A stretch of DNA of 64,000 nt from Chryseobacterium sp. ISL-80 (GTDB taxonomy: Bacteria; Bacillota; Bacilli; Bacillales; Cytobacillaceae): positions 124,001 to 188,000 of the forward strand of contig JAGGQZ010000013.1 of assembly GCA_018613055.1 (NCBI GenBank), in the 5' to 3' direction. The notes under the pieces were generated by a model. It did no database searches. It saw only the letters and a list, made by a program, of their open reading frames with translations, and had not been told where the DNA came from. The number at the start of each line of letters is the position of its first letter. The first letter of the stretch is position 1. Position numbers and translations under genes: made by a program. Below are positions 1-8,331 of the stretch, piece by piece.

Positions 1-481
1 TCACCGGTTCCTTCTTTGCTGTAACGGTCTGTACTGCTCCTTTCACAGCTGTTCCGTTGGAAACTTTCAGTTTTTGTCCAGGATAGATGAGGTGTCCCTT
101 GATGTCATTCAAGCTCATCAGGTCAGCCAGCTTGATTTTGTGGCTGGCAGCAATCTTGCTAAGAGTGTCGCCGCTCTTTACGGTATACACTTCAGCCTTA
201 TTAACTGCAGCTTTTTGAGCGGCAGTTGGTTTAACCACTGTCGGAGCAGAGATTGTTGTTTTCTGGGCGAATGGAGGAACCGCCAGCTTCTGATTTGCAT
301 AAATTAAATCTGAAGACAGTTTATTTGTCTTTTTTAATTCTGAAACACTAGTTTTATATGTAGAAGCAATTCGGGATAAGGTATCCCCTTTTTTAACAGT
401 ATATGTATCGGCAGAGGCAATTCCGGCAAACGTCGTAGACAGAAGGGCAGCAGTCATAAGAGTAGCGGCTTGTTTCTTCAT
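1..481 (-). CDS. LysM-repeat secreted cell-wall protein, N-terminal part (gene runs off the left edge)
   Basis: Read on the minus strand from an ATG at 481-479, this open frame continues to the window edge (160 codons visible). It begins with a Sec-type signal peptide (MKKQAATLMTAALLS...AGIASA). Two LysM modules follow: one starts DTYTVKKGDTLSRIA just after the signal peptide, the other EVYTVKSGDTLSKIA near residue 90. A Thr/Ala/Pro/Lys-rich linker separates them. LysM domains bind N-acetylglucosamine in peptidoglycan, so the protein is expected outside the cell, bound to the wall. The catalytic domain, often NlpC/P60, 3D or SH3b in such proteins, lies outside the window, so the activity is unknown. 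A GGAGTG ribosome binding site sits about 9 nt before the ATG. Confidence 0.85.
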   Translation of the reverse strand, partial: MKKQAATLMTAALLSTTFAGIASADTYTVKKGDTLSRIASTYKTSVSELKKTNKLSSDLIYANQKLAVPPFAQKTTISAPTVVKPTAAQKAAVNKAEVYTVKSGDTLSKIAASHKIKLADLMSLNDIKGHLIYPGQKLKVSNGTAVKGAVQTVTAKKEPV

Positions 482-611
482 TTTTTCGACAGCACTCCAA
501 TTCTTGTAATATTTACTAGTATTTTATCATAGAAAAAGGTACAAATGGTACGAATTTCTGACAATTAATAGCAGGATGTTCCATAATTAACATTTTATTT
601 TTGGAAATCTA

Positions 612-640
612 TTTACAATTTATATTAAGTTTAATAGAAT
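612..640 (+). promoter_or_regulatory. sigma-A-type promoter of the 50-aa gene
   Basis: TTTACA at 612-617 and TAGAAT at 635-640 are separated by exactly 17 bp. They lie 33 bp before the start codon of the small gene at 674. Confidence 0.6.
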
Positions 641-673
641 GATGTCATTGTAGATCAATCGGGAGGCTTTAAA

Positions 674-826
674 ATGGACACTCAGGAGAAACCGACAGAA
701 TGGAATCAGGAGCTCTTTTTCGATGTAATGAAAAGGACTTTCGAAAAAGGAACGAATAGTGAGGAAATGACAATTCAAAAGCTGATGGACGATTTGATTA
801 TTGATCTAAAAACAATCACCGGATGA
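674..826 (+). CDS. small conserved-looking protein of unknown function (50 aa)
   Basis: The frame ATG 674 to TGA 824-826 encodes 50 residues, beginning MDTQEKPTEWNQELFFDV and ending DLIIDLKTITG. It has a good ribosome binding site (GGGAGGC, 661-667), a promoter at 612-640 and a terminator directly after the stop. Together these make it a convincing monocistronic gene despite its size. The protein is acidic, soluble and probably helical, with no cysteines and no membrane segment. I do not recognise a family and assign no function. Confidence 0.6.
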   Translation: MDTQEKPTEWNQELFFDVMKRTFEKGTNSEEMTIQKLMDDLIIDLKTITG

Positions 827-828
827 AA

Positions 829-864
829 ACTGGCTGCCTATGAGTTTGGCGCCAGTATTTTTTT
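829..864 (+). terminator. Rho-independent terminator of the 50-aa gene
   Basis: ACTGGC (829-834) pairs with GCCAGT (851-856), with additional GCC/GGC pairing inside, followed by ATTTTTTT. Confidence 0.75.
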
Positions 865-1109
865 GCACTTTTGCCCCATGTGCCACGGCTTTCTTATTCA
901 GTATGAATTTGAGGGGGATAACTGATCATTGGGGAAAGGCAGGCAAATGAATCGACAGTCGTAGGGACCTAGTGAAACCAGAGAAGAAAATGTAGAAATA
1001 TATATTAACAGAAATAGTTTGTGAATATTTAGAATAATATTGACTAGTCCTTAAGTCCTAAATTAATATAATAGGTAGATATATAATAATCAGGTGGACG
1101 GGATGAACT

Positions 1110-1481
1110 GTGAAAATTGAGAGTGTTGTATATAGCTTGAATAATTTTATGGAAAAACAGCAATATAGTTCTGCGAGGAGTATGATTCTTAAGGAATGGA
1201 ATCGTATAACGGAGCCTTTAAACTTTAAGTTGCTAGGTGCTGAAGCCAAAGAGTTGGTAAAAGTTATTGCTAAAGAAAAGGAAGATGCTGATTTTATTCA
1301 ATTGAGTGAAAAGGAAAAGCGTTTACTGAATTTGCTAAATGAAGCGGTCAGGGAAGTCAAACTCCCATATGCTAAGAAGCTTTTTTTTGAGCACAAAGAG
1401 TTGTATGAGCTCTCCTATGCACAAAGGTGGCTTACTTCTGATGCTCGGTTTATGTGTTATGCTTGGAGTAGGGGAATTTAA
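1110..1481 (+). CDS. hypothetical protein, 123 aa
   Basis: The start is GTG 1110 with an AGGTGG ribosome binding site 12 nt upstream, and a strong terminator follows the stop. The protein is soluble, Lys/Glu-rich and predicted largely helical. Its first 45 residues (SVVYSLNNFMEKQQYSSARSM) read like a short helical-repeat segment. There is no signal peptide or metal-binding motif. The family is not recognised, and the context gives no functional hint: the neighbours are an unrelated small gene and a decayed ABC ATPase. Confidence 0.55.
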   Translation: MKIESVVYSLNNFMEKQQYSSARSMILKEWNRITEPLNFKLLGAEAKELVKVIAKEKEDADFIQLSEKEKRLLNLLNEAVREVKLPYAKKLFFEHKELYELSYAQRWLTSDARFMCYAWSRGI

Positions 1482-1516
1482 TAGCATGAATAGGTTAAAG
1501 ATGAAAAATGAAATGT

Positions 1517-1555
1517 GAAGGATGAAGCATATCGATGTTGCTTCATCCTTCTTTT
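1517..1555 (+). terminator. strong Rho-independent terminator
   Basis: A perfect 13-bp stem, GAAGGATGAAGCA (1517-1529) with TGCTTCATCCTTC (1539-1551), is followed by TTTT. It ends the 123-aa gene. Confidence 0.85.
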
Positions 1556-1558
1556 CAC

Positions 1559-1885
1559 TTATAATACCTGTCCTAGGAATGCCTTAGTAAGTTCATGTTT
1601 TGGATTGCCAAATAATTCGCTAGGTACATCCTACTCAACAGTATACCCGCCATCCATAAAGATGATGTGATCGCCGAATTTACGGGTAAATCTCATTTCA
1701 TGAGTTACGACCACCATCGTCATGACTTCTTAGGCGAGATCTTTCATAACCTTGAGGACTTCTCTGGCATCTCGGGTTCGATGGCGGAGGTAGGTTCATC
1801 GAACAGCATGACCTTTGGTTCTATGGCAAGTGTCCTGGCAATGGCAACACGCTGCTTTTGTCCGCCAGATAATTCTCAGGGATAG
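1559..1885 (-). pseudogene. decayed C-terminal half of an amino-acid ABC transporter ATPase (GlnQ-like)
   Basis: Read on the minus strand, this stretch keeps the ABC signature ([13 protein letters not shown]), Walker B ([10 protein letters not shown]), the H-loop (VVVTHEM) and the usual C-terminal end (FGNPKHELTKAFLGQVL). The reading frame is broken. A TGA lies just before LSGGQ, there is a one-base frameshift after the Walker B region ([17 protein letters not shown]), and in-frame stops follow DLA and YTVE. The N-terminal half with Walker A is missing. The family normally energises polar amino-acid import. Here it is a remnant and should not be called functional. Confidence 0.85.
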
Positions 1886-2400
1886 TCTTCTAGAATTATA
1901 AGAATATCAGATAACCAGACACGAAAGACAGGAGCTAATGGAAAAAGCAATATTAAAAAGACACCAAGCATATCCAACAAGCATGAAAATCCCGTGATAA
2001 ACCTGAAACCCAAAAAGTTGATCCATTTACTCTCCTTAACAGAGTGAAAATCGGGAATTCTTCAAACCTATGCATGGGTAAGTAAACTTTCATCAGACAA
2101 ACTCCGTCATCGGGATATTTGTCAGGCAGATGCAGCCCCCTTATAATTATTCTTCTAATACAGATAATCTTGCGCCCCAAGAAAGAGGTTCTGGGAGGTA
2201 CATGGTCACAATATGCATAGATAGAATTGAGACGGTTATTGTTTTGCCATTGGAAACCGGAATTAATGTAAACAATAGTGGGTAGATTGATTTTTTGCAA
2301 AGTAATGCCAGAGCTAACGGTCAATCATGTTTTCTCAAGAATTGTACTAGTTAAATATAAAACAGGTATAGTAAAATAAAATTATTCTTTGTACATATAT
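1886..2400. other. stretch without a supported gene
   Basis: Open frames here (for example 1953-2324, minus) have no ribosome binding site, no recognisable domain and unusual composition. The stretch lies directly upstream, on the minus strand, of the decayed ATPase. It may therefore be more of the same degraded transporter locus, but I cannot identify any piece. The last 60 bases before 2400 are AT-rich and probably hold the promoter of the RpiR-type regulator. Confidence 0.4.
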
Positions 2401-2414
2401 TTTAGGAGGCAATA

Positions 2415-3281
2415 ATGAGTGAATTAAATGTTAATCCGAATCCTGGGTTCTTTACAAGGCTGAATGCGGCGATGCCTAAGTTAAGGGATTCAGAAAAAAA
2501 GATTGTTGAGTTTATCCAGAATAACCAGGAAGAAATCATCCATCTCTCGATTACGGAAGTATCAGAGCGTAGTGAAACAAGCGAATCTTCTGTTGTTCGG
2601 TTATGTAAGCGCTTAGGTTATAAGGGATTCCAAGATATGAAAATCCACCTGGCAAAGGAAGTAATCGAACCTGTTAAGCAAATACATGAAGTGATAGAAA
2701 AAGATGATACGGTCAGGATGATTAAAAGAAAGGTATTCCAATCAAATATTCAGGCATTATATGATTCAGTTGAGGTTTGCAGCGATGAGCAGCTTGAAAA
2801 AGCAGTGGAGGCCATTAAAGAAGCCGGTACAATTGAGTTTTACGGTTCGGGCGGATCAGGGACAGTTGCGTTGGATGCCCAGCACAAATTGCTTAAACTG
2901 GGAATCAAGTCTTATGCGTATAATGATTCAATTCTTCAGGCTATGTCTGCCAGCGTTTTATCAAAAAATGATGTAGTAATCGGCATTTCACATACCGGGT
3001 CAAGCACAGATGTACTTAATGCGATGAAAATCGCAAAAGAGGCTGGGGCAACACTAATCTGTATCACAAATTCATCAAAATCCCCAATCACGACAATATC
3101 GGATATAGTTTTACAAACGGCATCTAATGAGACCATGTTCCGTACGGATGCGATTGCTTCAAGGATTGCTCAGTTGACCATCATTGATATTTTAGTTGCA
3201 TCTGTAGCAAACGAAAAGTATGAATACTATTATCAGAACCTGCAAAAAACGAGGAAATCTACGATAGATAAAAAAATGTAA
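2415..3281 (+). CDS. RpiR/MurR-family transcriptional regulator (HTH plus SIS domain)
   Basis: This 288-residue protein has the usual RpiR length. Residues about 10-85 form the N-terminal HTH_6 domain (LRDSEKKIVEFIQNN...ITEVSERSETSESSVVRLCKRLGYKGFQDMK). Residues about 125-265 form a SIS sugar-phosphate-binding domain (IEFYGSGGSGTVALDAQHKL...VVIGISHTGSSTDVLNAMKIA). In this family a phosphosugar or related intermediate bound by the SIS domain controls DNA binding. A TAGGAGGC ribosome binding site supports the start. The gene precedes a TRAP transporter and a sugar/polyol catabolic set, and is the natural candidate to bind the 19-bp element repeated at 3334-3352 and 6368-6386. The ligand is unknown. 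Confidence 0.9.
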   Translation: MSELNVNPNPGFFTRLNAAMPKLRDSEKKIVEFIQNNQEEIIHLSITEVSERSETSESSVVRLCKRLGYKGFQDMKIHLAKEVIEPVKQIHEVIEKDDTVRMIKRKVFQSNIQALYDSVEVCSDEQLEKAVEAIKEAGTIEFYGSGGSGTVALDAQHKLLKLGIKSYAYNDSILQAMSASVLSKNDVVIGISHTGSSTDVLNAMKIAKEAGATLICITNSSKSPITTISDIVLQTASNETMFRTDAIASRIAQLTIIDILVASVANEKYEYYYQNLQKTRKSTIDKKM

Positions 3282-3332
3282 TTTTTCCAGTATAATATTT
3301 TGAAAATTTAATTCATTTTTTTTAATTTTTTC

Positions 3333-3362
3333 TTGAAGGAAATTACCACCGTGTGCTATGAT
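3333..3362 (+). promoter_or_regulatory. promoter of the TRAP transporter operon with embedded 19-bp putative operator
   Basis: TTGAAG (3333-3338) and TATGAT (3357-3362) are 18 bp apart. The 19-mer TGAAGGAAATTACCACCGT (3334-3352) overlaps the -35 box and fills most of the spacer. The identical 19-mer recurs at 6368-6386 with the same placement. This is the classic position for a repressor site. Assigning it to the RpiR-type protein encoded upstream is inference. Confidence 0.65.
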
Positions 3363-3398
3363 TTATTCAGAACAAAGAATTTTCTGAAAAATCAGGAT

Positions 3399-3413
3399 GT
3401 GGTAATTTCTTTC
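3399..3413 (-). promoter_or_regulatory. inverted copy of the putative operator
   Basis: GTGGTAATTTCTTTC is the reverse complement of GAAGGAAATTACCAC at 3335-3349 with one mismatch in 15. The two arms are separated by 49 bp and the second is followed by a T-run. It could be a second operator allowing looping across the promoter, or the 3' arm of a weak hairpin in the leader RNA. Confidence 0.45.
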
Positions 3414-3463
3414 TTTTTTTATAAAAAGAAAGCGTTATCAATCCTAAAACCAGGGGGGTAAAT

Positions 3464-4495
3464 ATGAAAAAGCTTGTATCTTTATTATTGGTTCTTGTTT
3501 TAGCGGTAGGTTTGGCAGCTTGCGGCAGCAGCAGTTCGGGAGGGGAAACTGCGGCAGGGGAAAAAATCACACTAAAAATTTCAACACCCGATCCAGATAA
3601 TGCGTCAGTATCGGTGGCGGCAAAAGAACTGGCGAAAGTGATTGGTGAAAAAAGCAATGGGGAGATTGAAGTAACGGTACATCCTAATGGTACCTTGTAT
3701 GGAGGAGATCCATCTGCAGCCGTTAAACAGCTCGGTGCAGGCGGGTTAGACATGCTGGTGCTTTCAACTTCACTTTATGCAAATTTCGATTCAAGATTCA
3801 GTGCTATCAGTATTCCTTACCTGTTTGATGATAAAGAACAATTCCTGTCATTCCTGAACGGGGATCTCGGTACAGAACTGCTTGATTCTGTGTCAGAGCT
3901 CGACATTAAAGGACTTGGATATTGGACGAGGGACTTTAGACAGATAACAAACTCAAAGCGTCCTATTACCAAGCCGGAAGACTTAAAGGGAATTAAATTG
4001 CGTGTTCCAAATAATCCTTTATGGGTAGAATTTTTCAAAGGTGCCGGAACCGTTACAACACCTATGGACTTTAGCGAAGTATATAATGCTCTTCAGTTAA
4101 AAACGATTGATGGCCAGGAAAATCCGCTGGGAGTTATCACAGCATCAAAAATGTACGAGGTACAGAAATACCTGACAATTTCAAATCATATGGCCGATGG
4201 CTGGCTTGTCGGAATGAATCAAGCTAAATTTGATAAATTAACAGATGAACAGAAAAAGATTATTTCAGACTCTGTTAAAGAAATCCAAGGCTGGTCTTTA
4301 GACTATGACAATAAGGAAGCAGAAACTGCGATCAAGCTTATGGAAGACGAAGGTGTAGAAGTTAATGAACTTACAAGCGAACAGCAACAGCAATTCATAG
4401 AGCTTTCAAAACAGGCATACCCAACATTCAAAGAATTAGTAAAAGACGATCAGTTCTTCTCCGATATTCTTGAGTTTGTAGGTAAAAGCGAATAA
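3464..4495 (+). CDS. TRAP transporter solute-binding lipoprotein (DctP family)
   Basis: This 343-residue protein has a lipoprotein signal (lipobox LAAC at residues 18-21) followed by a Ser/Gly linker. The DctP fold starts at ITLKISTPDPDN. Typical DctP signatures follow: GLDMLVLSTSLY, FAISIPYLF-type text at residues about 110-125, and LKGIKLRVPNNPLWVEFFKGAGTVTTPMDFSEVYNALQ in several short motifs. TRAP binding proteins deliver organic acids or sugar acids to a DctQ/DctM sodium-dependent permease, and both partners are encoded next. An AGGGGGG ribosome binding site precedes the ATG. The substrate is not readable from sequence. The downstream dehydrogenase, kinase and aldolase suggest a polyol, sugar or sugar acid. 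Confidence 0.92.
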   Translation: MKKLVSLLLVLVLAVGLAACGSSSSGGETAAGEKITLKISTPDPDNASVSVAAKELAKVIGEKSNGEIEVTVHPNGTLYGGDPSAAVKQLGAGGLDMLVLSTSLYANFDSRFSAISIPYLFDDKEQFLSFLNGDLGTELLDSVSELDIKGLGYWTRDFRQITNSKRPITKPEDLKGIKLRVPNNPLWVEFFKGAGTVTTPMDFSEVYNALQLKTIDGQENPLGVITASKMYEVQKYLTISNHMADGWLVGMNQAKFDKLTDEQKKIISDSVKEIQGWSLDYDNKEAETAIKLMEDEGVEVNELTSEQQQQFIELSKQAYPTFKELVKDDQFFSDILEFVGKSE

Positions 4496-4541
4496 ACCTG
4501 TTGATAGCCGTGACCAATAATTCATGCAAAGGGGATCCATG

Positions 4542-5042
4542 ATGGTCAAACAAGAAAGGAATAAAACCTCGATTATATTTGCAGGTTTTAATAGATTTAC
4601 GGATGTATTAGCAGGAATTACCTCAGTAGCGATATTTATCGTAGTCGTATGGCAGGTTTTCGGCAGGCTGCTGGGGGTTCCTGCCCCTTGGACAGAAGAA
4701 GTGACTCGCTTTATCTTTATATGGATGGTTTTCCTGGGAGTGGGTCTAGGCTTTCGCAAAGCGGAATCTGCCCGCGTGACGATCCTGTTGGAGTATGGAC
4801 CCAAGTTTCTCCGAAAAGGAGCCATTTGGCTATATAGCCTTGCTTCTATTGGTTTCTTCTTGTTCATGATTGTTTATGGTGTCGAACTGATGTCGCAACA
4901 AATCAATACACACGAAAAAAGTGCGGCACTCTTGCTGCCTATGTGGCTCATTGGGTTAAGCATTCCGGCATCAGCGGTTATAGGAATAGTGAATATTATC
5001 CAGTCGTTGCTTTATAATCGTGAAATTATAGGGAAGGGGTGA
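4542..5042 (+). CDS. TRAP transporter small permease subunit (DctQ family)
   Basis: About 166 residues with four predicted membrane helices. The DctQ signature is present: WQVFGRLLGVPAPWTEEVTRF, then IWMVFLGVGLGFRKAESARV. Two ATG codons lie in tandem at 4539 and 4542. I chose 4542 because it is 7 nt from the AAAGGGG ribosome binding site (4528-4534). An upstream ATG at 4524 has no such site. The gene sits between the binding protein and the large permease, which starts 5 nt after its stop. Confidence 0.9.
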   Translation: MVKQERNKTSIIFAGFNRFTDVLAGITSVAIFIVVVWQVFGRLLGVPAPWTEEVTRFIFIWMVFLGVGLGFRKAESARVTILLEYGPKFLRKGAIWLYSLASIGFFLFMIVYGVELMSQQINTHEKSAALLLPMWLIGLSIPASAVIGIVNIIQSLLYNREIIGKG

Positions 5043-5047
5043 AGTAA

Positions 5048-6325
5048 TTGTCTATATTCTTGTTAGTTCTGTTTTTCTTGCTAATTTTATTAGGCATTCC
5101 GATTGCTTCATCTCTAGGAATTTCTGTCGTAGCCGCAGTACTTTTTTTTACGGATGTTCCACTTAGCGTTGTGATTCAATCCATGTTCAGTTCGATGAAT
5201 AGCTTCATTATGGTCGCCGTCCCGTTGTTCATTTTAGCAGGAATCATAATGGAGGAGGGCGGAGTCGCCGATAAGATCTTTGATTTTGCACAAAGTATGG
5301 TTGGATGGATGAAGGGTGGCTTGGGACATGTAAATGTTATCGCCAGCTTGATTTTTGCTGGGATGGCAGGGTCATCAGTGGCGGATATCGCAAGTACTGG
5401 CCGCATGCAAATTAATGCGATGACAAAAAATGGCTATCCACTTCCATATGCAGCAGCTCTCACCTTGATTACATCTATGCTCGCAACGATCATTCCACCA
5501 AGTATTTTAATGATTGTCGCAGCTTCCACTGCAGGAGTTTCCATAAGTGCAGCGTTACTCGGGGGGCTGATACCCGGTATATTGATCTCTATTATCTTTA
5601 TGATCTTTAATTATTACTACAGTAAGAAATACAATTACGGACATCAGGAGAAATTTAATTGGGATAAACTTGGACGCGATTTTATACGTGCTTTTCCAGC
5701 ATTGATGGCTCCGGTCATTCTGCTTGGCGGAATCCTAAGCGGTTACTTTACTCCTACGGAGGCCGCTGCGATCTGTGTCCTTTACACTTTGATTGTAGCT
5801 GTTTTTATCTACCGTAAGTTATCGTTCAAACAATTGCCGAGCATTCTTTATAGAACAGCCAATACAACTGGAACAATCTTGTTTATAGCAGTAACGGCCA
5901 AGGCAGCCAGCTGGGTGTTCGAATATGACGGACTTCCGACAAGGATAGCCACATTCATAAGTGGCGTAAGCAGCAGCCCGCTCGTGATCATGCTGGTACT
6001 GTTCGTATTCCTGCTGATTGTAGGAATGTTCATGGATGCGACAGCGGCCATTTTCATCCTTGTGCCAATATTGATGCCCGCAGTAATAACGGTTGGAATA
6101 GATCCAGTATTTTTCGTCATCTTCCTGGTAGTTGCTTTATCTTTCGGTTTAGTAACACCACCGGTTGGTGTATGTCTATATGCTACATGCAATATCACAG
6201 GACTAAGCCTAGAAAAGCTAAGCAGAGCATCCCTGCCATGGTTTGGAGTTACTATTGCAGCATTGTTGATCTTTATATTCATTCCAGAGTTTATTACCAT
6301 GCCAATATCTTGGTTTGATCTATAA
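5048..6325 (+). CDS. TRAP transporter large permease subunit (DctM family)
   Basis: 425 residues, about 12 membrane helices, the standard DctM length. Motifs include PLFILAGIIMEEGGVADKIF, GMAGSSVADIASTGRMQI, IPPSILMIVAAS and FGLVTPPVGVCLYATCNI. DctM is the ion-coupled translocation subunit. The start is TTG at 5048 with the AAGGGGTGAAG ribosome binding site 4-8 nt before it. The stop is followed by a hairpin terminator at 6330, so binding protein and permease form one unit and the catabolic genes form another. Confidence 0.93.
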   Translation: MSIFLLVLFFLLILLGIPIASSLGISVVAAVLFFTDVPLSVVIQSMFSSMNSFIMVAVPLFILAGIIMEEGGVADKIFDFAQSMVGWMKGGLGHVNVIASLIFAGMAGSSVADIASTGRMQINAMTKNGYPLPYAAALTLITSMLATIIPPSILMIVAASTAGVSISAALLGGLIPGILISIIFMIFNYYYSKKYNYGHQEKFNWDKLGRDFIRAFPALMAPVILLGGILSGYFTPTEAAAICVLYTLIVAVFIYRKLSFKQLPSILYRTANTTGTILFIAVTAKAASWVFEYDGLPTRIATFISGVSSSPLVIMLVLFVFLLIVGMFMDATAAIFILVPILMPAVITVGIDPVFFVIFLVVALSFGLVTPPVGVCLYATCNITGLSLEKLSRASLPWFGVTIAALLIFIFIPEFITMPISWFDL

Positions 6326-6329
6326 AAAT

Positions 6330-6356
6330 AAGGAAGAAATATTCTTCCTTGTTTCT
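6330..6356 (+). terminator. terminator after the TRAP operon
   Basis: AAGGAAGAA (6330-6338) and TTCTTCCTT (6342-6350) make a perfect 9-bp stem, followed by GTTTCT. The short loop and T-poor tail make it moderate in strength. Confidence 0.6.
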
Positions 6357-6366
6357 AGAAATATTC

Positions 6367-6396
6367 GTGAAGGAAATTACCACCGTAATCTAGAAT
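6367..6396 (+). promoter_or_regulatory. second promoter carrying the same 19-bp putative operator
   Basis: GTGAAG (6367-6372) and TAGAAT (6391-6396) are 18 bp apart, and TGAAGGAAATTACCACCGT lies at 6368-6386. The geometry matches the promoter at 3333-3362 base for base within the element, so both units are probably co-regulated. Confidence 0.65.
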
Positions 6397-6430
6397 TATT
6401 ATTAGTGATAAAGGAAATGGAGTGAAACAC

Positions 6431-7468
6431 ATGAAAGCTGCAGTATTTCATGGACCAAATGAGTTGAGATTAGAGGAAGTGAAAAAACCAGTAATCGGGG
6501 AAGAGGAGGTGCTGGTTAAAGTAAATGTGAGTGCTGTTTGTGGCACGGATGTGAGGATCTTTGAGGGCAAAAAGACCAAGGGAGTCAGGACGCCTTCCAT
6601 TATTGGCCATGAACTTGTAGGAACGATTGATGAGGTTGGGGAAAAAGTTACAGGGTTCTTCGAGGGCGATAGAGTTGGAATCATGCCGGTAATTCCTTGC
6701 CGTAAATGCCATTACTGTATGAATGGACAGGAGAATGTCTGCGAAAACAGGACAGCAATCGGCTATGAATTTGATGGAGGATTTGCTGAATATGTAAAAA
6801 TTCCTGGCACAGCCATTCAGGCTGGCAACCTTGTTAAATTACCAGACAACGTTTCTTTTGAACAGGCCGTAGTTGCGGAACCACTCGCCTGCTGTCTGAA
6901 TGGGCAGAAAAAAACGAATGTCAAAATGGGTGATGTCGTTGTCGTAACTGGCGGTGGTCCGATTGGATTAATGCATGTACAGCTTGCAAAAATAGCTGGA
7001 GCAAAGAAAGTTATTTTAAGTGAGCCTATTGACCATAGAAGGGAGAAAGCACTGGAAGCGGGTGCCGACCTGGCAGTAAACCCGATGGAAGAGTCTCTTC
7101 ACGACATTATCCTAAGTGAAACAGATGGATTGGGAGCAGATGTAGTGATTATGGCAATCGGCGTACCTTCTCTGGTTAACTCCAGCGCAAGCCTGCTGAA
7201 AAAAGGTGGCACTTTAAACTTATTCGCTGGTTTTACAAAGGGAGTACTATCCGAAATTGATCCGAACATCATTCATTATAACGAGATTAATGTCAATGGA
7301 ACTTCAGCCCTAACTCGTGCGAATTATCATCAATCATTAGCACTTATCGCTTCTGGCCAAATAAATACAGAAGTACTAACTACTACTGGCTATACGCTCG
7401 ATAACATTGAACAGGCAATCAATGATGTCCGGAATGGAACAGGTATGAAGTCTGTCATTACAATCTAA
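6431..7468 (+). CDS. zinc-dependent medium-chain alcohol/polyol dehydrogenase
   Basis: 345 residues, a normal MDR-family length. The catalytic zinc ligands are visible as CGTDVRIFEG and GHELVG near residues 35-65. The structural zinc loop is CRKCHYCMNGQENVC near residues 95-110. The NAD-binding motif GGGPIGLMHVQLA is near residue 175. This resembles sorbitol, threonine or galactitol dehydrogenases that oxidise a secondary alcohol to a ketone. The chosen ATG at 6431 follows GGAG by 8 nt; an in-frame GTG at 6422 is less likely. It is the first gene of the catabolic unit, so it probably oxidises the imported compound. The substrate is unknown. Confidence 0.88.
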   Translation: MKAAVFHGPNELRLEEVKKPVIGEEEVLVKVNVSAVCGTDVRIFEGKKTKGVRTPSIIGHELVGTIDEVGEKVTGFFEGDRVGIMPVIPCRKCHYCMNGQENVCENRTAIGYEFDGGFAEYVKIPGTAIQAGNLVKLPDNVSFEQAVVAEPLACCLNGQKKTNVKMGDVVVVTGGGPIGLMHVQLAKIAGAKKVILSEPIDHRREKALEAGADLAVNPMEESLHDIILSETDGLGADVVIMAIGVPSLVNSSASLLKKGGTLNLFAGFTKGVLSEIDPNIIHYNEINVNGTSALTRANYHQSLALIASGQINTEVLTTTGYTLDNIEQAINDVRNGTGMKSVITI

Positions 7469-7493
7469 AAACTAATTAAGAGGAGTGTTCATT

Positions 7494-8321
7494 ATGTCAT
7501 TATTAGGAAAAGAAATTCGATTAAGCCGTTTATTAAACCAGAAGTCTGGTAAACTACTTGCTGTTGCTGTGGACCAGGCTATGGCTAGAGGGATTTTTGA
7601 AGAACTAATGCCGATTGAACGAAAGGTCAGTGAAATAGTAGCAGGAGGTCCAGATTCAATCACCATGCATAAAGGTATTGCGGATACATGCTTCCGACAG
7701 CATGCAGGGAAAGCGGGTTTCATCTTGAAGTGCTCCACTTTCTCGCCTTGGCAGCCTAATTATGATGCATGGGTAACTGAAGTAGAGGAGGCTATCCTGT
7801 TAGGTGCTGATGCGGTTTCGATGGGATGCATCATAGGTGGAGATGATCAGCCTGAACAACTTCGCAATCTCGGGTTGTTCGCAGGAAAAGCCGCTTCATA
7901 TGGAATTCCGACGGTCGCTCATATCTATCCAAGAGGGAACCAAATCCCAGATGATGAAAAGAATCATTGGAAGCATGTTGCCTATGCTGTCCGTGCCGGT
8001 GCTGAATTAGGGATTGATATTGTTAAGACAAAATATACCGGAGATCCGGATACTTTCCATAAAGTTGTGTCATCTACTCCGGCAAAAGTTGTCGTGGCAG
8101 GAGGAGATAACGGCAATAATATCGAAGGTTACTTCCAGATGGTATACGACGTGATTGACGCTGGAGGAACTGGTATCACTTTTGGAAGAATTGTATGGAA
8201 TAATCCTAACCCAACGGCTGTTGTTAAATCTTTTAAACATATTATTCACGAAAAAGGAACTGTCAGAGAAGCAGTTGAGTTATATAATGAATTAATGAAC
8301 GAGCCAGTAAATAACAGATAA
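7494..8321 (+). CDS. class I aldolase of the DhnA/FbaB/LsrF type
   Basis: 275 residues from ATG 7494 (AGAGGAG ribosome binding site at 7479-7485). The TIM-barrel features of this Schiff-base aldolase family are visible: KLLAVAVDQAMARG at the first strand, IVKTKYTGDP with the presumed catalytic lysine near residue 180, VVAGGDNGN, and GGTGITFGRIVWN at the phosphate-binding end. Family members cleave or form ketose phosphates (FbaB) or process phosphorylated autoinducer-2 (LsrF). Next to an FGGY kinase it most likely cleaves the phosphorylated ketose. An LsrK/LsrF-like reading cannot be excluded from sequence alone. Confidence 0.85.
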   Translation: MSLLGKEIRLSRLLNQKSGKLLAVAVDQAMARGIFEELMPIERKVSEIVAGGPDSITMHKGIADTCFRQHAGKAGFILKCSTFSPWQPNYDAWVTEVEEAILLGADAVSMGCIIGGDDQPEQLRNLGLFAGKAASYGIPTVAHIYPRGNQIPDDEKNHWKHVAYAVRAGAELGIDIVKTKYTGDPDTFHKVVSSTPAKVVVAGGDNGNNIEGYFQMVYDVIDAGGTGITFGRIVWNNPNPTAVVKSFKHIIHEKGTVREAVELYNELMNEPVNNR

Positions 8322-8331
8322 GGTGATAAAG

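Noticed and set aside
1953-2324. 123-codon minus-strand frame
   Set aside because: It has no ribosome binding site, unusual composition and no recognisable domain, and lies next to a decayed gene. I treat it as noncoding.
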